A stretch of 64,000 nt of DNA from Burkholderia pyrrocinia (GCF_001028665.1 NZ_CP011503.1:930001-994000), one strand, 5' to 3'. Positions 46,843-55,630 are shown, numbered from the stretch's first letter. Program-made: numbers and translations. Notes: a model not told the origin generated them from the letters alone.

Positions 46843-47156
46843 GGGCAGCTTGTTTGCAAAAGGATGACAGCGGTCATTGTAGCGAACCGCCCGCCGCCGC
46901 GACGTGAGGATTTCCGTGGGAGCGCCTGGCTGGGGGGCCCTGACCGGGGGCGCCCAGCTGGGACGCCCGGCCCGGCCCGGACCTGCCCGGAGGCCGCCGC
47001 ACGTCGCGGCCCGCTGCCGGCGTCAGCGCCTTTCATTCTTCCGTCACGTTTCCTTTCGATACTCTCACGCGCCGCACCACAGGCCGTCGGCGCCCCGCGC
47101 CGCCATTTCGTTGCGCACCTCGCCATAACAGAACAGAAAACCGAACAGGACAACCG
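46843..47156. other. Divergent intergenic region, MCE operon / nucleotidase
   Basis: 314 nt. Minus-strand TACAAT at 46876-46881 is a likely -10 for the MCE operon. The stretch 46915-47000 is very G+C rich with short inverted segments, and none forms a convincing terminator. No gene. Confidence 0.5.
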
Positions 47157-49226
47157 ATGCGTTTCCCCCCGCTTTCCCGCCGCCGCGTACCGGCCGTCGC
47201 CGCGCTCGCCAGCCTCGCCTTTGCCCTCGCCGGTTGCGGCGGCGACGACGTCAACGCTCCGCCGTCGTCGCAGACGCAGGCCCAGGCGCCCGTCGGCACG
47301 ACGGCCACGCTCGCGCTGCTCGAAACGACCGACCTGCACACCAACGTGCTGTCGTATGACTATTTCAAGCTCGCCGCCGACAATTCGCTCGGCTTCGAGC
47401 GCGTGTCGACGCTGATCGCGCAGGCGCGTGCGCAGTACCCGAACACGCTGCTGCTCGACAACGGCGACACGATCCAGGGCACCGCGCTGTCGGACTACCA
47501 GGCGCTCGTGAAGCCGATCGGCTGCGACCAGACGCTCGCGATCTACAAGGTGATGAACGCCGCGAAATTCGACGGCGGCGGGATCGGCAATCACGAGTTC
47601 AACTACGGGCTGCCGTACCTGTCGCAGGTGACCGGCAACACGTTCGAGGTCGACGGCTTGCCGGCTCCGGCCCAGCAGAAGAAGTGCGCGGGCCCGAACT
47701 TCCCGCAGGTGCTCGCGAACGTGATCAGCGCGAAGACCAACGCGCCGCTGTTCACGCCGTACACGATCCTGACCCGCACGGTGACGGCGACGACGCCGGA
47801 CGGCAAGACGGTCAGCGCGCCCGTGAAGATCGGCATCATCGGCTTCACGCCGCCCGCGATCATGAGCTGGGACAAGCGCTGGCTCGACGGCAAGGTCTAC
47901 ACGACCGGCCTGAAGGAAGCCGCCGAGAAGTACATTCCCGAGATGCGCGCGAAGGGCGCCGATCTCGTCGTCGCGATCTCGCATGGCGGCCTCGACAATT
48001 CCGCGTATACGCCGACGATGGAGAACGGCAGCTGGTGGCTGTCGACGGTAGCCGGCATCGACGCGATGCTGATCGGCCACTCGCACCAGGTGTTCCCGGA
48101 CGCGAACAGCACCGTGTCGCAGTTCAACCTGCCGGGCGTCGACAAGGTCAAGGGCACCGTCAACGGCGTGCCGACCGTGATGGCCAACTACTGGGGCAAG
48201 CACCTCGGCGTGATCAAGCTCGGGCTGAAGTTCGACGGCAAGACGTGGAGCGTCGACAAGTCGCAGACGACCGTCGAGGCGCGGCCGATCCAGAACGCCG
48301 ACAAGACCTACGTCGCGGCCGACCCGTCGGTATCCGCGGCGATCGCCGCCGAGCACCAGGCGACGATCGACTACGTGAAGACGCCGATCGGCTCGACCGA
48401 CTACCGGATGAACTCGTACTTCGCCGATGTCGGCGACCCGGGCGCGATCCAGATCGTCAACGAGGCGCAGGCCGACTACGTGAAGACCTACGTGCAGGCG
48501 AACCTGCCGCAATACGCGTCGCTGCCGGTGCTGTCGGTCAGCGCGCCGTTCAAGAGCGGCTTCGGCGGCGGCAACGACTACACCGACGTCGCGCCGGGCG
48601 CGCTCGCGATCAACAACGCGGCCGACCTGTACCTGTATCCGAACACCGTGTACGCGGTGAAGGTGAGCGGCGCCGACGTGAAGAACTGGCTCGAGACGGC
48701 CGCGAAGCGCTTCAACCGGATCGATCCGACGCAAGCGACCGTGCAGAAGCTCGTCAGCAGCTTCCCCGGCTACAACTTCGACATGTTCACGTCGGCCGAT
48801 CTCGCGTATGAAATCGACGTCACGCAGCCGGTCGGCAGCCGCATCAGGAACCTGACGTACAAGGGCACGCCGATCGACCCGAACGCGCAGTTCATCGTCG
48901 CGACCAACAACTACCGCGCGAGCGGTGGCGGCAACTTCCCGGGCCTCGACGGCAGCAAGACGATCTTCGCGTCGCCCGATGCGAACCGCGACGTGCTGAT
49001 CGCATTCATCAAGAAGCGCGGCGCGATCACGCGCGCGGCGGACGGCGCGCAGCGCAGCTGGCGCTTCACGAAGCTCGCGAGCTCGGTCGCGCACGTGCAG
49101 TTCGTGTCCGCGCCGAACCGTCTCGGCGATGCGGCGGCGGCCGGCCTGACCGGCCTCACGCAGGTCGCGGCCGACGACGGCTCGGGCAAGAACCTCGCCA
49201 CCTACGAGATCGACCTCACGCAATGA
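47157..49226 (+). CDS. cpdB: Lipoprotein 5'-nucleotidase / 2',3'-cyclic-nucleotide phosphodiesterase family
   Basis: 689 aa. Signal ends in FALAGC (Cys), so it is probably lipid-anchored. Metallophosphoesterase domain: TTDLHTNVLSYDYFK, LLDNGDTIQGTALSDY, GNHEFNYG, VVAISHGG and GHSHQVFP supply the metal ligands. The C-terminal 5'-nucleotidase domain ends with YKGTPIDPNAQFIVATNNYRASGGG (in pieces). Scavenges nucleotide phosphate in the periplasm. Overlaps the next gene by 4 nt. Confidence 0.88.
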   Translation: MRFPPLSRRRVPAVAALASLAFALAGCGGDDVNAPPSSQTQAQAPVGTTATLALLETTDLHTNVLSYDYFKLAADNSLGFERVSTLIAQARAQYPNTLLLDNGDTIQGTALSDYQALVKPIGCDQTLAIYKVMNAAKFDGGGIGNHEFNYGLPYLSQVTGNTFEVDGLPAPAQQKKCAGPNFPQVLANVISAKTNAPLFTPYTILTRTVTATTPDGKTVSAPVKIGIIGFTPPAIMSWDKRWLDGKVYTTGLKEAAEKYIPEMRAKGADLVVAISHGGLDNSAYTPTMENGSWWLSTVAGIDAMLIGHSHQVFPDANSTVSQFNLPGVDKVKGTVNGVPTVMANYWGKHLGVIKLGLKFDGKTWSVDKSQTTVEARPIQNADKTYVAADPSVSAAIAAEHQATIDYVKTPIGSTDYRMNSYFADVGDPGAIQIVNEAQADYVKTYVQANLPQYASLPVLSVSAPFKSGFGGGNDYTDVAPGALAINNAADLYLYPNTVYAVKVSGADVKNWLETAAKRFNRIDPTQATVQKLVSSFPGYNFDMFTSADLAYEIDVTQPVGSRIRNLTYKGTPIDPNAQFIVATNNYRASGGGNFPGLDGSKTIFASPDANRDVLIAFIKKRGAITRAADGAQRSWRFTKLASSVAHVQFVSAPNRLGDAAAAGLTGLTQVAADDGSGKNLATYEIDLTQ

Positions 49227-50080
49227 GACACGCGATGCAACCGATCCGGACGATGCGGCCGGCCGAAACCGGCTTCGCCGCCGCCGCGCGGCGCCTGCTG
49301 CGCGCGAAACTCCCGCCGGCCGCGCTGCTCGCGGCGGCGGCCGTGACCGTCGCGGCCGTGGTGGCTGCGACCGGCCTGCGCGGCGCGGGCCCCGCGCCGA
49401 GTGCCGCGCAACTCGACGAGTGGCAGGCGATGGTCACGCAGGCCACCGAGCCGCACGCGCTCGCGCAACTGCGCACGCTCGCGCGTCGCGGGTCGGGCGC
49501 CGCGCAGGCGGCGCTCGGCATCGCGCTCGTCGACGCACGCGAACCGGGGCTGCGCGACGAGGGGCGCGGCTGGCTGGAAACCGCCGCGCAGGCCGACGGC
49601 AAGGCCGACGCGCCGGCCGCGCGGCGCGCGCAGCTCGCGCTCGGCAAGGCGATGCTGCTCGGCAGCGGCGACATCCCGAAGGACTACGCACGCGCCCGCG
49701 CGCTGCTCGGCGAAGCGGCCGGACAGGGTGATCCGGCCGCCGCGTACTACCTCGGGCTGATCTATCGCAGCGGCTACGGCATCGCCGCCGATCCGGTGCA
49801 GGCCGCGCACTGGTTCGACATCGCGTCGCGCGCGGACATCCCGGCCGCGGACTTCATGCTCGCGAACGCGTACCGCGACGGCAGCGGCGTGCCGCGCGAC
49901 GAGGCGCGCGCGCTCGCGCTGTATCGCCGGGCCGCCGAACACGAGCTGCCGGAAGCCGTGCAGACGCTCGCGATGGCCTATCGCAACGGCGAGCTGGGGC
50001 TGCGGCCCGACGCGGACGAGTTCCACGCGCAGTGGATCGAGACCGCGCATGCGCTGAAGCACCCGGTCGTCGCGCCGTGA
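49223..50080 (+). CDS. Sel1-repeat (TPR-like) protein with N-terminal TM
   Basis: 285 aa. N-terminal hydrophobic segment (ALLAAAAVTVAAVVAATGL) anchors it, followed by three to four Sel1-like repeats of ~36 residues, e.g. AAAYYLGLIYRSGYGIAADPVQAAHWF and FMLANAYRDGSGVPRDEARALALYRRAAE (in pieces). Such arrays bind proteins. ATGA overlap with the nucleotidase gene suggests a common role in phosphate scavenging or envelope maintenance. Confidence 0.86.
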   Translation: MRHAMQPIRTMRPAETGFAAAARRLLRAKLPPAALLAAAAVTVAAVVAATGLRGAGPAPSAAQLDEWQAMVTQATEPHALAQLRTLARRGSGAAQAALGIALVDAREPGLRDEGRGWLETAAQADGKADAPAARRAQLALGKAMLLGSGDIPKDYARARALLGEAAGQGDPAAAYYLGLIYRSGYGIAADPVQAAHWFDIASRADIPAADFMLANAYRDGSGVPRDEARALALYRRAAEHELPEAVQTLAMAYRNGELGLRPDADEFHAQWIETAHALKHPVVAP

Positions 50081-50119
50081 CGCCCCTGCCGCCTGGCCGG
50101 GCGCCGTCGCGGCATCCCG

Positions 50120-50629
50120 TCAGGCGGCGCCGCTCTGCGCGGGTCGTTCCAGACGCATGTACGCGTCGGAGACGATCAGTCCGAAGACGACGTGATCGAG
50201 CGCGCTCACCCAACCTCGCGCGTCGGCGAACCACGGGAACAACTGGGTCATGCCGTAGTAGTTGACGACGTACAGCAGCACGCCGAATACGGCCCCCGCC
50301 ACGCTGGCCATCCCGACGCTCGAATCCAGGCTGAAACACGCGATGATCACGGCGAGGATCAGCGCAAATACGATCGACAACGCGAAGTGCACACCCAGCG
50401 CCGCCAGCAGCGTCCCCACTTCGACCGTGGTCGACGGCGGGAGCGCGTCGTCGCCGAAGTAGATGGCCGCGATCATGCGCAGCGGCGCCCACGCGTCGTG
50501 TCCGATGATTGCCGCCGCGACGACCTGGATGACGAGGAAAACCGCACCGGCCACGCACCCGCCGATCACGGCGGCTCGCCACACCGGAACGCGGCGCGCG
50601 TAATGGTGCGGATGCATGTGGAGTTGCAT
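50120..50629 (-). CDS. Four-TM inner membrane protein of unknown function
   Basis: 169 aa from ATG 50629, with the strong AAGGAGGTGGCC in front; a longer frame without an SD is rejected. His-rich N-terminus MQLHMHPHHYARR, then four or five TM helices (AAVIGGCVAGAVFLVIQVVAAAI; FALSIVFALILAVIIACFSL). Resembles small integral membrane proteins near stress genes, but I cannot name the family. Confidence 0.8.
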   Translation of the reverse strand: MQLHMHPHHYARRVPVWRAAVIGGCVAGAVFLVIQVVAAAIIGHDAWAPLRMIAAIYFGDDALPPSTTVEVGTLLAALGVHFALSIVFALILAVIIACFSLDSSVGMASVAGAVFGVLLYVVNYYGMTQLFPWFADARGWVSALDHVVFGLIVSDAYMRLERPAQSGAA

Positions 50630-50661
50630 GGCCACCTCCTTGAAAACGGTCCGCCGCCGCG

Positions 50662-50844
50662 TCAGTGCCGGTGCGTATGCGACATACCCGAGCGCACCGC
50701 CGACCATGCCGACGCAAGCGAGTCCATCAGCCGGCGACAGGCGCGCGTCATCGGGTGCCCGACGGCGTCGGAGATCCGGGTCGTCTTGCGGTGAAAGCGC
50801 TCGAACAGACTGGACAGGCTCGAACACGAATGAAGCTTGTTCAT
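50662..50844 (-). CDS. Small basic protein of unknown function
   Basis: 60 aa from ATG 50844 with GAGGGAAG upstream: MNKLHSCSSLSSLFERFHRK... ending SHTHRH. It lies 33 nt upstream of the membrane-protein gene on the same strand. Short and basic; real expression is uncertain. Confidence 0.45.
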   Translation of the reverse strand: MNKLHSCSSLSSLFERFHRKTTRISDAVGHPMTRACRRLMDSLASAWSAVRSGMSHTHRH

Positions 50845-51119
50845 CGACACTTCCCTCGATGCAGCAACGACGAGAACGCGCTGGCCGCCGGAGCGGATAT
50901 ATCGAACGTAGCCTCGCCGATCGGGAATATCAAGATGACGACGGCGCCGGTCGTATCACGACGCCGGGTTCCACAAACGATAGCGGTGACGAGGTTGTGG
51001 TAATGCAGGACGCCTACTGCAAGCGCTTACGTTGCTGTGCGAGCCGGGTCGTCGTCCAGCCCCCTGCCTAATCGAACATCCCAACCAAACACAAGGCAGC
51101 CCTACGTCGGCATGACTTG

Positions 51120-51365
51120 TCACGCCTTCCGCCTTTTTCTTGCCCGACTTCGTTCCCATACATGCCCGCGCCAGCCACCAATTACCGAGGCCACAACCAC
51201 GGACATAAACCAACCAGCAAAAAACAGGTTTGCGACTTGGGGGTTCGCATCGAATAGACTTCCTTTCCCATGAAGAACCAATACGCCAAACAAATATAAG
51301 CCTCCCCAACAAACAAGCGTGACTATGATCGCGCCAGCAATTGCCCCAATTACCGTTCTCAACAA
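51120..51365 (-). CDS. Small two-TM membrane protein downstream of the Tae4 module
   Basis: 81 aa. Two helices (about 5-31, IGAIAGAIIVTLVCWGGLYLFG, and 44-64, ANLFFAGWFMSVVVASVIGG) and a very basic tail RSRARKRRKA. Base composition is lower in GC than the chromosome around it. It lies 70 nt downstream of the candidate immunity gene on the same strand and could be a second immunity or chaperone gene; no family recognised. Confidence 0.6.
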   Translation of the reverse strand: MLRTVIGAIAGAIIVTLVCWGGLYLFGVLVLHGKGSLFDANPQVANLFFAGWFMSVVVASVIGGWRGHVWERSRARKRRKA

Positions 51366-51435
51366 TTTCGGCCCATCGACGAAAAGGCTGAGTATTGCGA
51401 GCAGATCGGTCTCGACGGCTCTTGACGAACGTGTT

Positions 51436-51756
51436 TCATATCAGTCTGAATACGAGCATGACAAACCAATGCGCCGCGACAAGTCCCCCAGCCACCACTG
51501 CCCACTGTGTCCAGCGGCGCCGTTTCCCGGCAAAGAACACTGCTACAACGCCAAATGCGATCGACGGCCCAAAAATAGCGGCAAGGAATACCACCCCATC
51601 CCAAAAACCAACTGCGCATGCCCCGATCTCCTTGCAACCGCTTGGAACACAAAGTTGCGGGAAACGCCGACAGATTTCGGCATCGGCGGCGGACCACCAC
51701 CATAGACTGGCAAGTCCAAGCGCCGCAAAAGTTACAGCAAATCCGATCCGCCTCAT
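51436..51756 (-). CDS. Candidate membrane immunity protein to Tae4
   Basis: 106 aa from ATG 51756, overlapping the tae4 stop as ATGA. Three TM helices (about 5-23, 51-76, 83-104) with a KRRR positive cluster between helices 2 and 3, which puts residues 24-50 in the periplasm. That loop contains four cysteines (29, 36, 41, 47). Classic Tai4 immunity proteins are soluble periplasmic; this one is integral. I infer immunity from position and coupling, not sequence similarity. Confidence 0.65.
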   Translation of the reverse strand: MRRIGFAVTFAALGLASLWWWSAADAEICRRFPQLCVPSGCKEIGACAVGFWDGVVFLAAIFGPSIAFGVVAVFFAGKRRRWTQWAVVAGGLVAAHWFVMLVFRLI

Positions 51757-52370
51757 CGAACTTCCCAAAACAGGATACGCCTCGAGTTTCTCAAGTCCGA
51801 CCAACCGAATGCATGCCCTGGTCTGAACGAATGTCGTCCTAGCAAGCGACCAGTTGTCGCGAATATATTGAATGGACTGCTTATCGTCAGCCGATTCCCA
51901 TTCCACTGGTCAATGTGCCCTCCACTAGCGCTTTCCGTAGCTTCTCCCTCGCGCACCCAGTAGCCGTCAAACATAATGATGCCGGTGCGGCCCTTGACCC
52001 TCGGCTCCCAGTCCGGCCCAGTGACGTTTTCCACCCTCCCCAGGCCCGCAAAAGGCTGCAGCTTCAACCATTCCCCGAGTTCATTGGCGCGCGTGGCGGT
52101 TGCTTTTCCATTCAGCAGGATTCGCCCGATGCTCGACTGACCAGCAAGCGGCTTGACCAGTTTCGATGAAAACGACTTCATTTCAACGCCGACACGATGA
52201 AAGGTGACGCTCATGCGGATGGCGCATTGATTCGTATAAGCCGGATTGTCATAAGGATTGCCCGACGGGTAGGCGTCCCACAGTTCCTTGAATGTTACCG
52301 CCCTCAGTTGCACACCCTTGATGGAATCGGGCGTCGTGTTCGTTCTTACCGTTGTCGGGCTGTTTGGCAT
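51753..52370 (-). CDS. Type VI secretion amidase effector, Tae4 family
   Basis: 205 aa from ATG 52370 (MPNSPTTVRTNTTPD); a TTG 39 nt earlier is possible. Tae4 enzymes cleave the gamma-D-Glu-mDAP peptide bond in a rival's peptidoglycan. The nucleophile Cys49 lies in YTNQCAIRMS and the base His152 in SGGHIDQWNG; TFKELWDAYPSGN at the start and GIIMFDGYW in the core match the family. No signal peptide, as expected for a T6SS cargo. Overlaps the PAAR gene by 25 nt and the immunity candidate by 4 nt. Lower GC than neighbours. Confidence 0.85.
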   Translation of the reverse strand: MPNSPTTVRTNTTPDSIKGVQLRAVTFKELWDAYPSGNPYDNPAYTNQCAIRMSVTFHRVGVEMKSFSSKLVKPLAGQSSIGRILLNGKATATRANELGEWLKLQPFAGLGRVENVTGPDWEPRVKGRTGIIMFDGYWVREGEATESASGGHIDQWNGNRLTISSPFNIFATTGRLLGRHSFRPGHAFGWSDLRNSRRILFWEVR

Positions 52371-52957
52371 GGCGTCCAGTCCTTGTGTACAAGAGCGTCT
52401 TCGCCCCAATAGATCGTGTAACTGTCGGCGGTCTCGGAATGGATACGTGGCAACACGCCCTCACCATTCACGTACCCTGCGAAGGTGCGCCCGTTACTCA
52501 TTTCGATCAGATATGGATAGTTCTGCGGTAACGTGGTGCCTATGCCGACACGCACCTGTTCGTCGTAGCAGGGCGCGACGTCCGCTCGTGTCGCTACGAC
52601 TTCCCCTTTGTCATCGGCTGTTTGAGCTAGTTTGTCCTTCTTGGACGCCCTCGCCTCTTCGGAGGTCACGATCATTTTCATGCCCCGCTCCGCATAGAAC
52701 ACAGGAGGCGGGTTGCATCCACATACATTGATATCGCCGCTCAATGCCCATGGTTTGCCATTGGGGCCCGTGCCCGGCAAACGCGAACCTTCCGGCGCGA
52801 TGAATCCTTCCTGTTTGCAAGCTGCGCAGTAGGTCTTCATGTAGAGCGTTGCGATCTGTACGCACGGGGGTGGATTAGAACATGTGACGAACTCCAGCCC
52901 TTCCGTAATCACGGCGTTACCGCCCCGGTCACCTTTGGCGAGAAAATAACGAATCAT
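52346..52957 (-). CDS. PAAR-domain T6SS spike-tip/adaptor protein
   Basis: 203 aa. N-terminal PAAR-like part (about 1-90) with GDRGGNAVITEG near the start and a glycine-rich GSRLPGTGPNGKPWALSGDINVCGC segment (in pieces); cysteine pairs YCAAC and CGC suggest zinc binding. The C-terminal part (about 125-195; VAPCYDEQVRVGIGTTLPQ, NGRTFAGYVNGEGVLPRI, YTIYWGEDAL) is an extension domain seen on PAAR proteins that load effectors. Cargo is presumably Tae4 from the next gene. Its ATG overlaps the 57-aa ORF stop as ATGA. Confidence 0.8.
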   Translation of the reverse strand: MIRYFLAKGDRGGNAVITEGLEFVTCSNPPPCVQIATLYMKTYCAACKQEGFIAPEGSRLPGTGPNGKPWALSGDINVCGCNPPPVFYAERGMKMIVTSEEARASKKDKLAQTADDKGEVVATRADVAPCYDEQVRVGIGTTLPQNYPYLIEMSNGRTFAGYVNGEGVLPRIHSETADSYTIYWGEDALVHKDWTPCQTARQR

Positions 52958-53127
52958 GCCGACTCACCTCGAAACGTCGCGCCCGAACGCTTCGCATCCG
53001 CATAAGGACGAACCGGTCCCGATTCGATGACTGCCTTATTGCCGGCCCAGATACTCCCGCTGCTTTCCGCAGCAAGCCGGCGGATAACCGTAGAAGAAGA
53101 TGCTGGCGACTCTTGCCCGTTGCTCAT
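52954..53127 (-). CDS. 57-aa small ORF leading the PAAR-tae4 operon
   Basis: ATG 53127 to TGA, 57 codons. GGGGA sits 6 nt before the ATG, an in-frame TGA lies six codons upstream, and its stop overlaps the PAAR start (ATGA). The product begins MSNGQESPASSSTVIRRLAAE and ends DAKRSGATFRGESA: hydrophilic, no TM or signal. No family recognised. Coupling makes translation likely; it might be an effector chaperone or a VgrG/PAAR adaptor fragment. Confidence 0.65.
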   Translation of the reverse strand: MSNGQESPASSSTVIRRLAAESSGSIWAGNKAVIESGPVRPYADAKRSGATFRGESA

Positions 53128-53414
53128 CTGGATTCCCCGTCGTCAATGGCTGGCATCCAAAATGCCAAATCAACAAAATGGAATAAATCAGACGAATTCG
53201 AAATCCTAATCAATTTATATGAGTCGACTATGTTTTCCTCATCACCCGACAAGAACGGGCCAGACTTCACAAAGCACTTCCGCTTGAATGCACGACTCCT
53301 TGGTCTGGCCGCAACAAAATTCGAGCTAACGCGTTACGACAATCCGGGCCGGCACCCCGACAAACATCCCCCGCCTCCCAACGCCCCCCCGCCCCTGTCG
53401 CTACAATAGTCACC
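53128..53414. other. AT-rich intergenic region between the T6SS island and birA
   Basis: 287 nt. Segment 53155-53260 is markedly AT-rich for this genome, with AATAAAT and TTTATATGA runs that could hold the island promoter (minus). GC returns near 53340, before birA. No gene or repeat supported. Confidence 0.5.
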
Positions 53415-54335
53415 ATGAACGCCCCCACCTCCTCCGACACGCCCGATTCCGGCGACGCGCACATCGCGCGCAACCGGCTCGAGGCGCACCTGGACGCCGC
53501 GCCGCGTGCGTGGCCGCTCGATATCGTCGCCGCCACCGGCTCGACCAACGCCGACGTCGCGACGCGGCTCAAGGCGCTGCCGCGCAGCGCGACCGCGTTG
53601 CCCGCGCCGCTCGTGCGCGTCGCGTTCGAGCAGACGGCCGGCCGCGGCCGGCAGGGCCGCCCGTGGTTCGCGCAGCCCGGCAACGCGCTGCTGTGCTCGG
53701 TCGGCTGCATCGTGCCGCGCCCCGTCGACGCGCTCGGCGGCCTCAGCATCGCGATCGGCGTCGCACTCGCCGAAGGGCTGGCCACGCTGCCGCTCGACGC
53801 CCGCACACGCGTCGCGCTCAAATGGCCGAACGACCTGCTGCTGACGGCTACCGACGACGGCACGCCCCGCATCGTCGGCAAGCTCGGCGGGATCCTGATC
53901 GAAACCGTCTGGACCACCGCCGACGCGACCGCCGTCGTGATCGGCTTCGGCATCAACGTGCGCGGTGCGGAAGCCGTCGCCGCGCAGGTCGACGCGCTGC
54001 GCGCGCGCGACGCGACGCTCGCGAGCGGGCTGCTGCCCGCCGCGCTGTCGATCGCGTGCGCGTCGGCCAACCTCACCGATACGCTCGCCGCGTCGCTGAA
54101 CGCGCTCACGCCCGCGCTCGCGCAGTTCGGCACCGACGGGCTCGCGCCGTTCCTGCCGCGCTGGCACGCGCTGCACGCGTACGCGGGGCGCGAAGTCGTG
54201 CTGCTCGAACGGGGTGTCGAACGCGCACGCGGCATCGCGACCGGCATCGATGCGACCGGTCAGCTGCTGCTCGACACACCGAACGGCGTGCAGGCGATCG
54301 CGACCGGCGACGTGTCGCTGCGCGAAGCGCAATGA
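53415..54335 (+). CDS. birA: Biotin-[acetyl-CoA-carboxylase] ligase BirA, without DNA-binding domain
   Basis: 306 aa. Catalytic loop [21 protein letters not shown] (in pieces) and KWPNDLLL bind biotinyl-AMP; the SH3-like C-terminal domain is present ([22 protein letters not shown]). It starts directly in the ligase domain, without the N-terminal winged HTH of E. coli BirA, so it is a ligase only and not a bio repressor. ATGA overlap with coaX. Confidence 0.93.
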   Translation: MNAPTSSDTPDSGDAHIARNRLEAHLDAAPRAWPLDIVAATGSTNADVATRLKALPRSATALPAPLVRVAFEQTAGRGRQGRPWFAQPGNALLCSVGCIVPRPVDALGGLSIAIGVALAEGLATLPLDARTRVALKWPNDLLLTATDDGTPRIVGKLGGILIETVWTTADATAVVIGFGINVRGAEAVAAQVDALRARDATLASGLLPAALSIACASANLTDTLAASLNALTPALAQFGTDGLAPFLPRWHALHAYAGREVVLLERGVERARGIATGIDATGQLLLDTPNGVQAIATGDVSLREAQ

Positions 54336-55123
54336 GCGAGCCGCACCACCTGCTGATCGACGCCGGCAACAGCCGGATCAAATGGGCGCTCGCCGACGCG
54401 CAGCGCACGCTCGTCGACACGGGCGCGTTCGGCCACGCGCGCGACGGCGGCGCCGATCCCGACTGGTCGAACCTGCCGCGTCCGCACGACGCATGGATCT
54501 CGAACGTAGCGGGCGCCGACGTGGCCGTACGGATCGACGCGCTGCTCGACGCCCGCTGGCCGGGCCTGCCGCGCACGACGATACGCTCGCGACCCGCGCA
54601 ATGCGGCGTGACGAACGGCTATACGACGCCCGAACAGCTCGGCAGCGACCGCTGGGCCGGCCTGATCGGCGCACACGCGGCCTTTCCGGGCGAGCACCTG
54701 CTGATCGCGACGTTCGGCACCGCGACGACGCTCGAGGCGCTGCGCGCGGACGGCCGCTTCACCGGTGGGTTGATCGCGCCGGGCTGGGCGCTGATGATGC
54801 GCGCGCTCGGCACGCACACCGCGCAGCTGCCGACGCTGACCACCGACATCGCGAGCGGGCTGCTCGCGGGCGCGCAGGCCGAACCGTTCCAGGTCGATAC
54901 GCCGCGCTCGCTGTCGGCCGGCTGCCTGTACGCGCAGGCGGGGCTGATCGAACGCGCATGGCGCGATCTCGCCGCCGCGTGGCAGGCGCCCGTGCGGCTC
55001 GTGCTGGCCGGCGGCGCAGCGGACGACGTCGCGCGTGCACTGACGGTCCCGCACACGCGGCACGACGCGTTGATCCTGTCCGGGCTCGCGCTGATTGCCT
55101 CGGAAGCAACCGCGCAGGATTGA
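54332..55123 (+). CDS. coaX: Pantothenate kinase type III
   Basis: 263 aa from ATG 54332. First committed step of coenzyme A synthesis. [16 protein letters not shown] (phosphate loop), GTATTLEAL and [25 protein letters not shown] (in pieces) match CoaX. Type III enzymes are feedback-insensitive. birA-coaX is a common beta-proteobacterial pair. Confidence 0.95.
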   Translation: MSEPHHLLIDAGNSRIKWALADAQRTLVDTGAFGHARDGGADPDWSNLPRPHDAWISNVAGADVAVRIDALLDARWPGLPRTTIRSRPAQCGVTNGYTTPEQLGSDRWAGLIGAHAAFPGEHLLIATFGTATTLEALRADGRFTGGLIAPGWALMMRALGTHTAQLPTLTTDIASGLLAGAQAEPFQVDTPRSLSAGCLYAQAGLIERAWRDLAAAWQAPVRLVLAGGAADDVARALTVPHTRHDALILSGLALIASEATAQD

Positions 55124-55319
55124 CAGAAATTTGCCGGCTTCGCCGTCGCGGCGGTGGTCTCGACGAATGCCCATGCAGGGCTTCGTCGCTATGACGGTGG
55201 GGATGCGCGCCGCGGCGGCGATACAGACGGCAGGCCGCGCCGCAAAGGTCACAGGTACGTTGCCTGACTGTCGCGAACAGTCACGGAAACGACGAAAAGG
55301 CCGGCCATGCGGCCGATCC

Positions 55320-55367
55320 GACTGAACGACTGAACGACTGAACGACTGAACGACTGAACGACTGAAC
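55320..55367. repeat. Six perfect copies of an 8-bp microsatellite
   Basis: GACTGAAC repeated six times without a mismatch, ending 4 nt before an AAGGAG Shine-Dalgarno for the 80-aa membrane protein. Perfect 8-mers in tandem are prone to slipped-strand change. Confidence 0.95.
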
Positions 55368-55387
55368 AACGAAAAGGAGTGTCGACG

Positions 55388-55630
55388 ATGCTGCGCTGGC
55401 TGATCGCTGTTCTCTTTCTCGCCAACATGCTTGCGTTCGTGGTGGCGCGCGGTGTGTTCGGGCCGCTGCCGGCAGCCGGCCCGCGCGAACCGGGCGTGCT
55501 GTCGCGGCAGGTGCACCCCGACGCGCTGCGCGTGACGCCGCTGGCGCAAGCGACCGACCAGCCCGTCGTCGGCGGCCCGATCGCGTCGCCGGCCGTCACG
55601 GACGCACCGCTCGCGGCGTCCGCGCCCTGA
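55388..55630 (+). CDS. 80-aa membrane-anchored protein of unknown function
   Basis: Start ATG 55388 (AAGGAG 8 nt before); a GTG at 55379 overlaps the SD. TM helix 4-25 (WLIAVLFLANMLAFVVARGVF), then a Pro/Ala/Val-rich extracytoplasmic tail with no domain. It resembles the N-terminus of SPOR-type proteins found at this position, so it may be a truncated relative. Confidence 0.7.
   Translation: MLRWLIAVLFLANMLAFVVARGVFGPLPAAGPREPGVLSRQVHPDALRVTPLAQATDQPVVGGPIASPAVTDAPLAASAP

Noticed and set aside
50616..51071. 151-codon plus-strand frame with a Cys-containing tail
   Set aside because: Begins inside the membrane-protein gene's leader, has no SD and no family match; looks like chance openness.
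54260..55549. 429-codon minus-strand frame over birA/coaX with VVQSFSRSVV repeats
   Set aside because: The peptide repeat is only the translation of the 8-bp microsatellite in an antisense frame.
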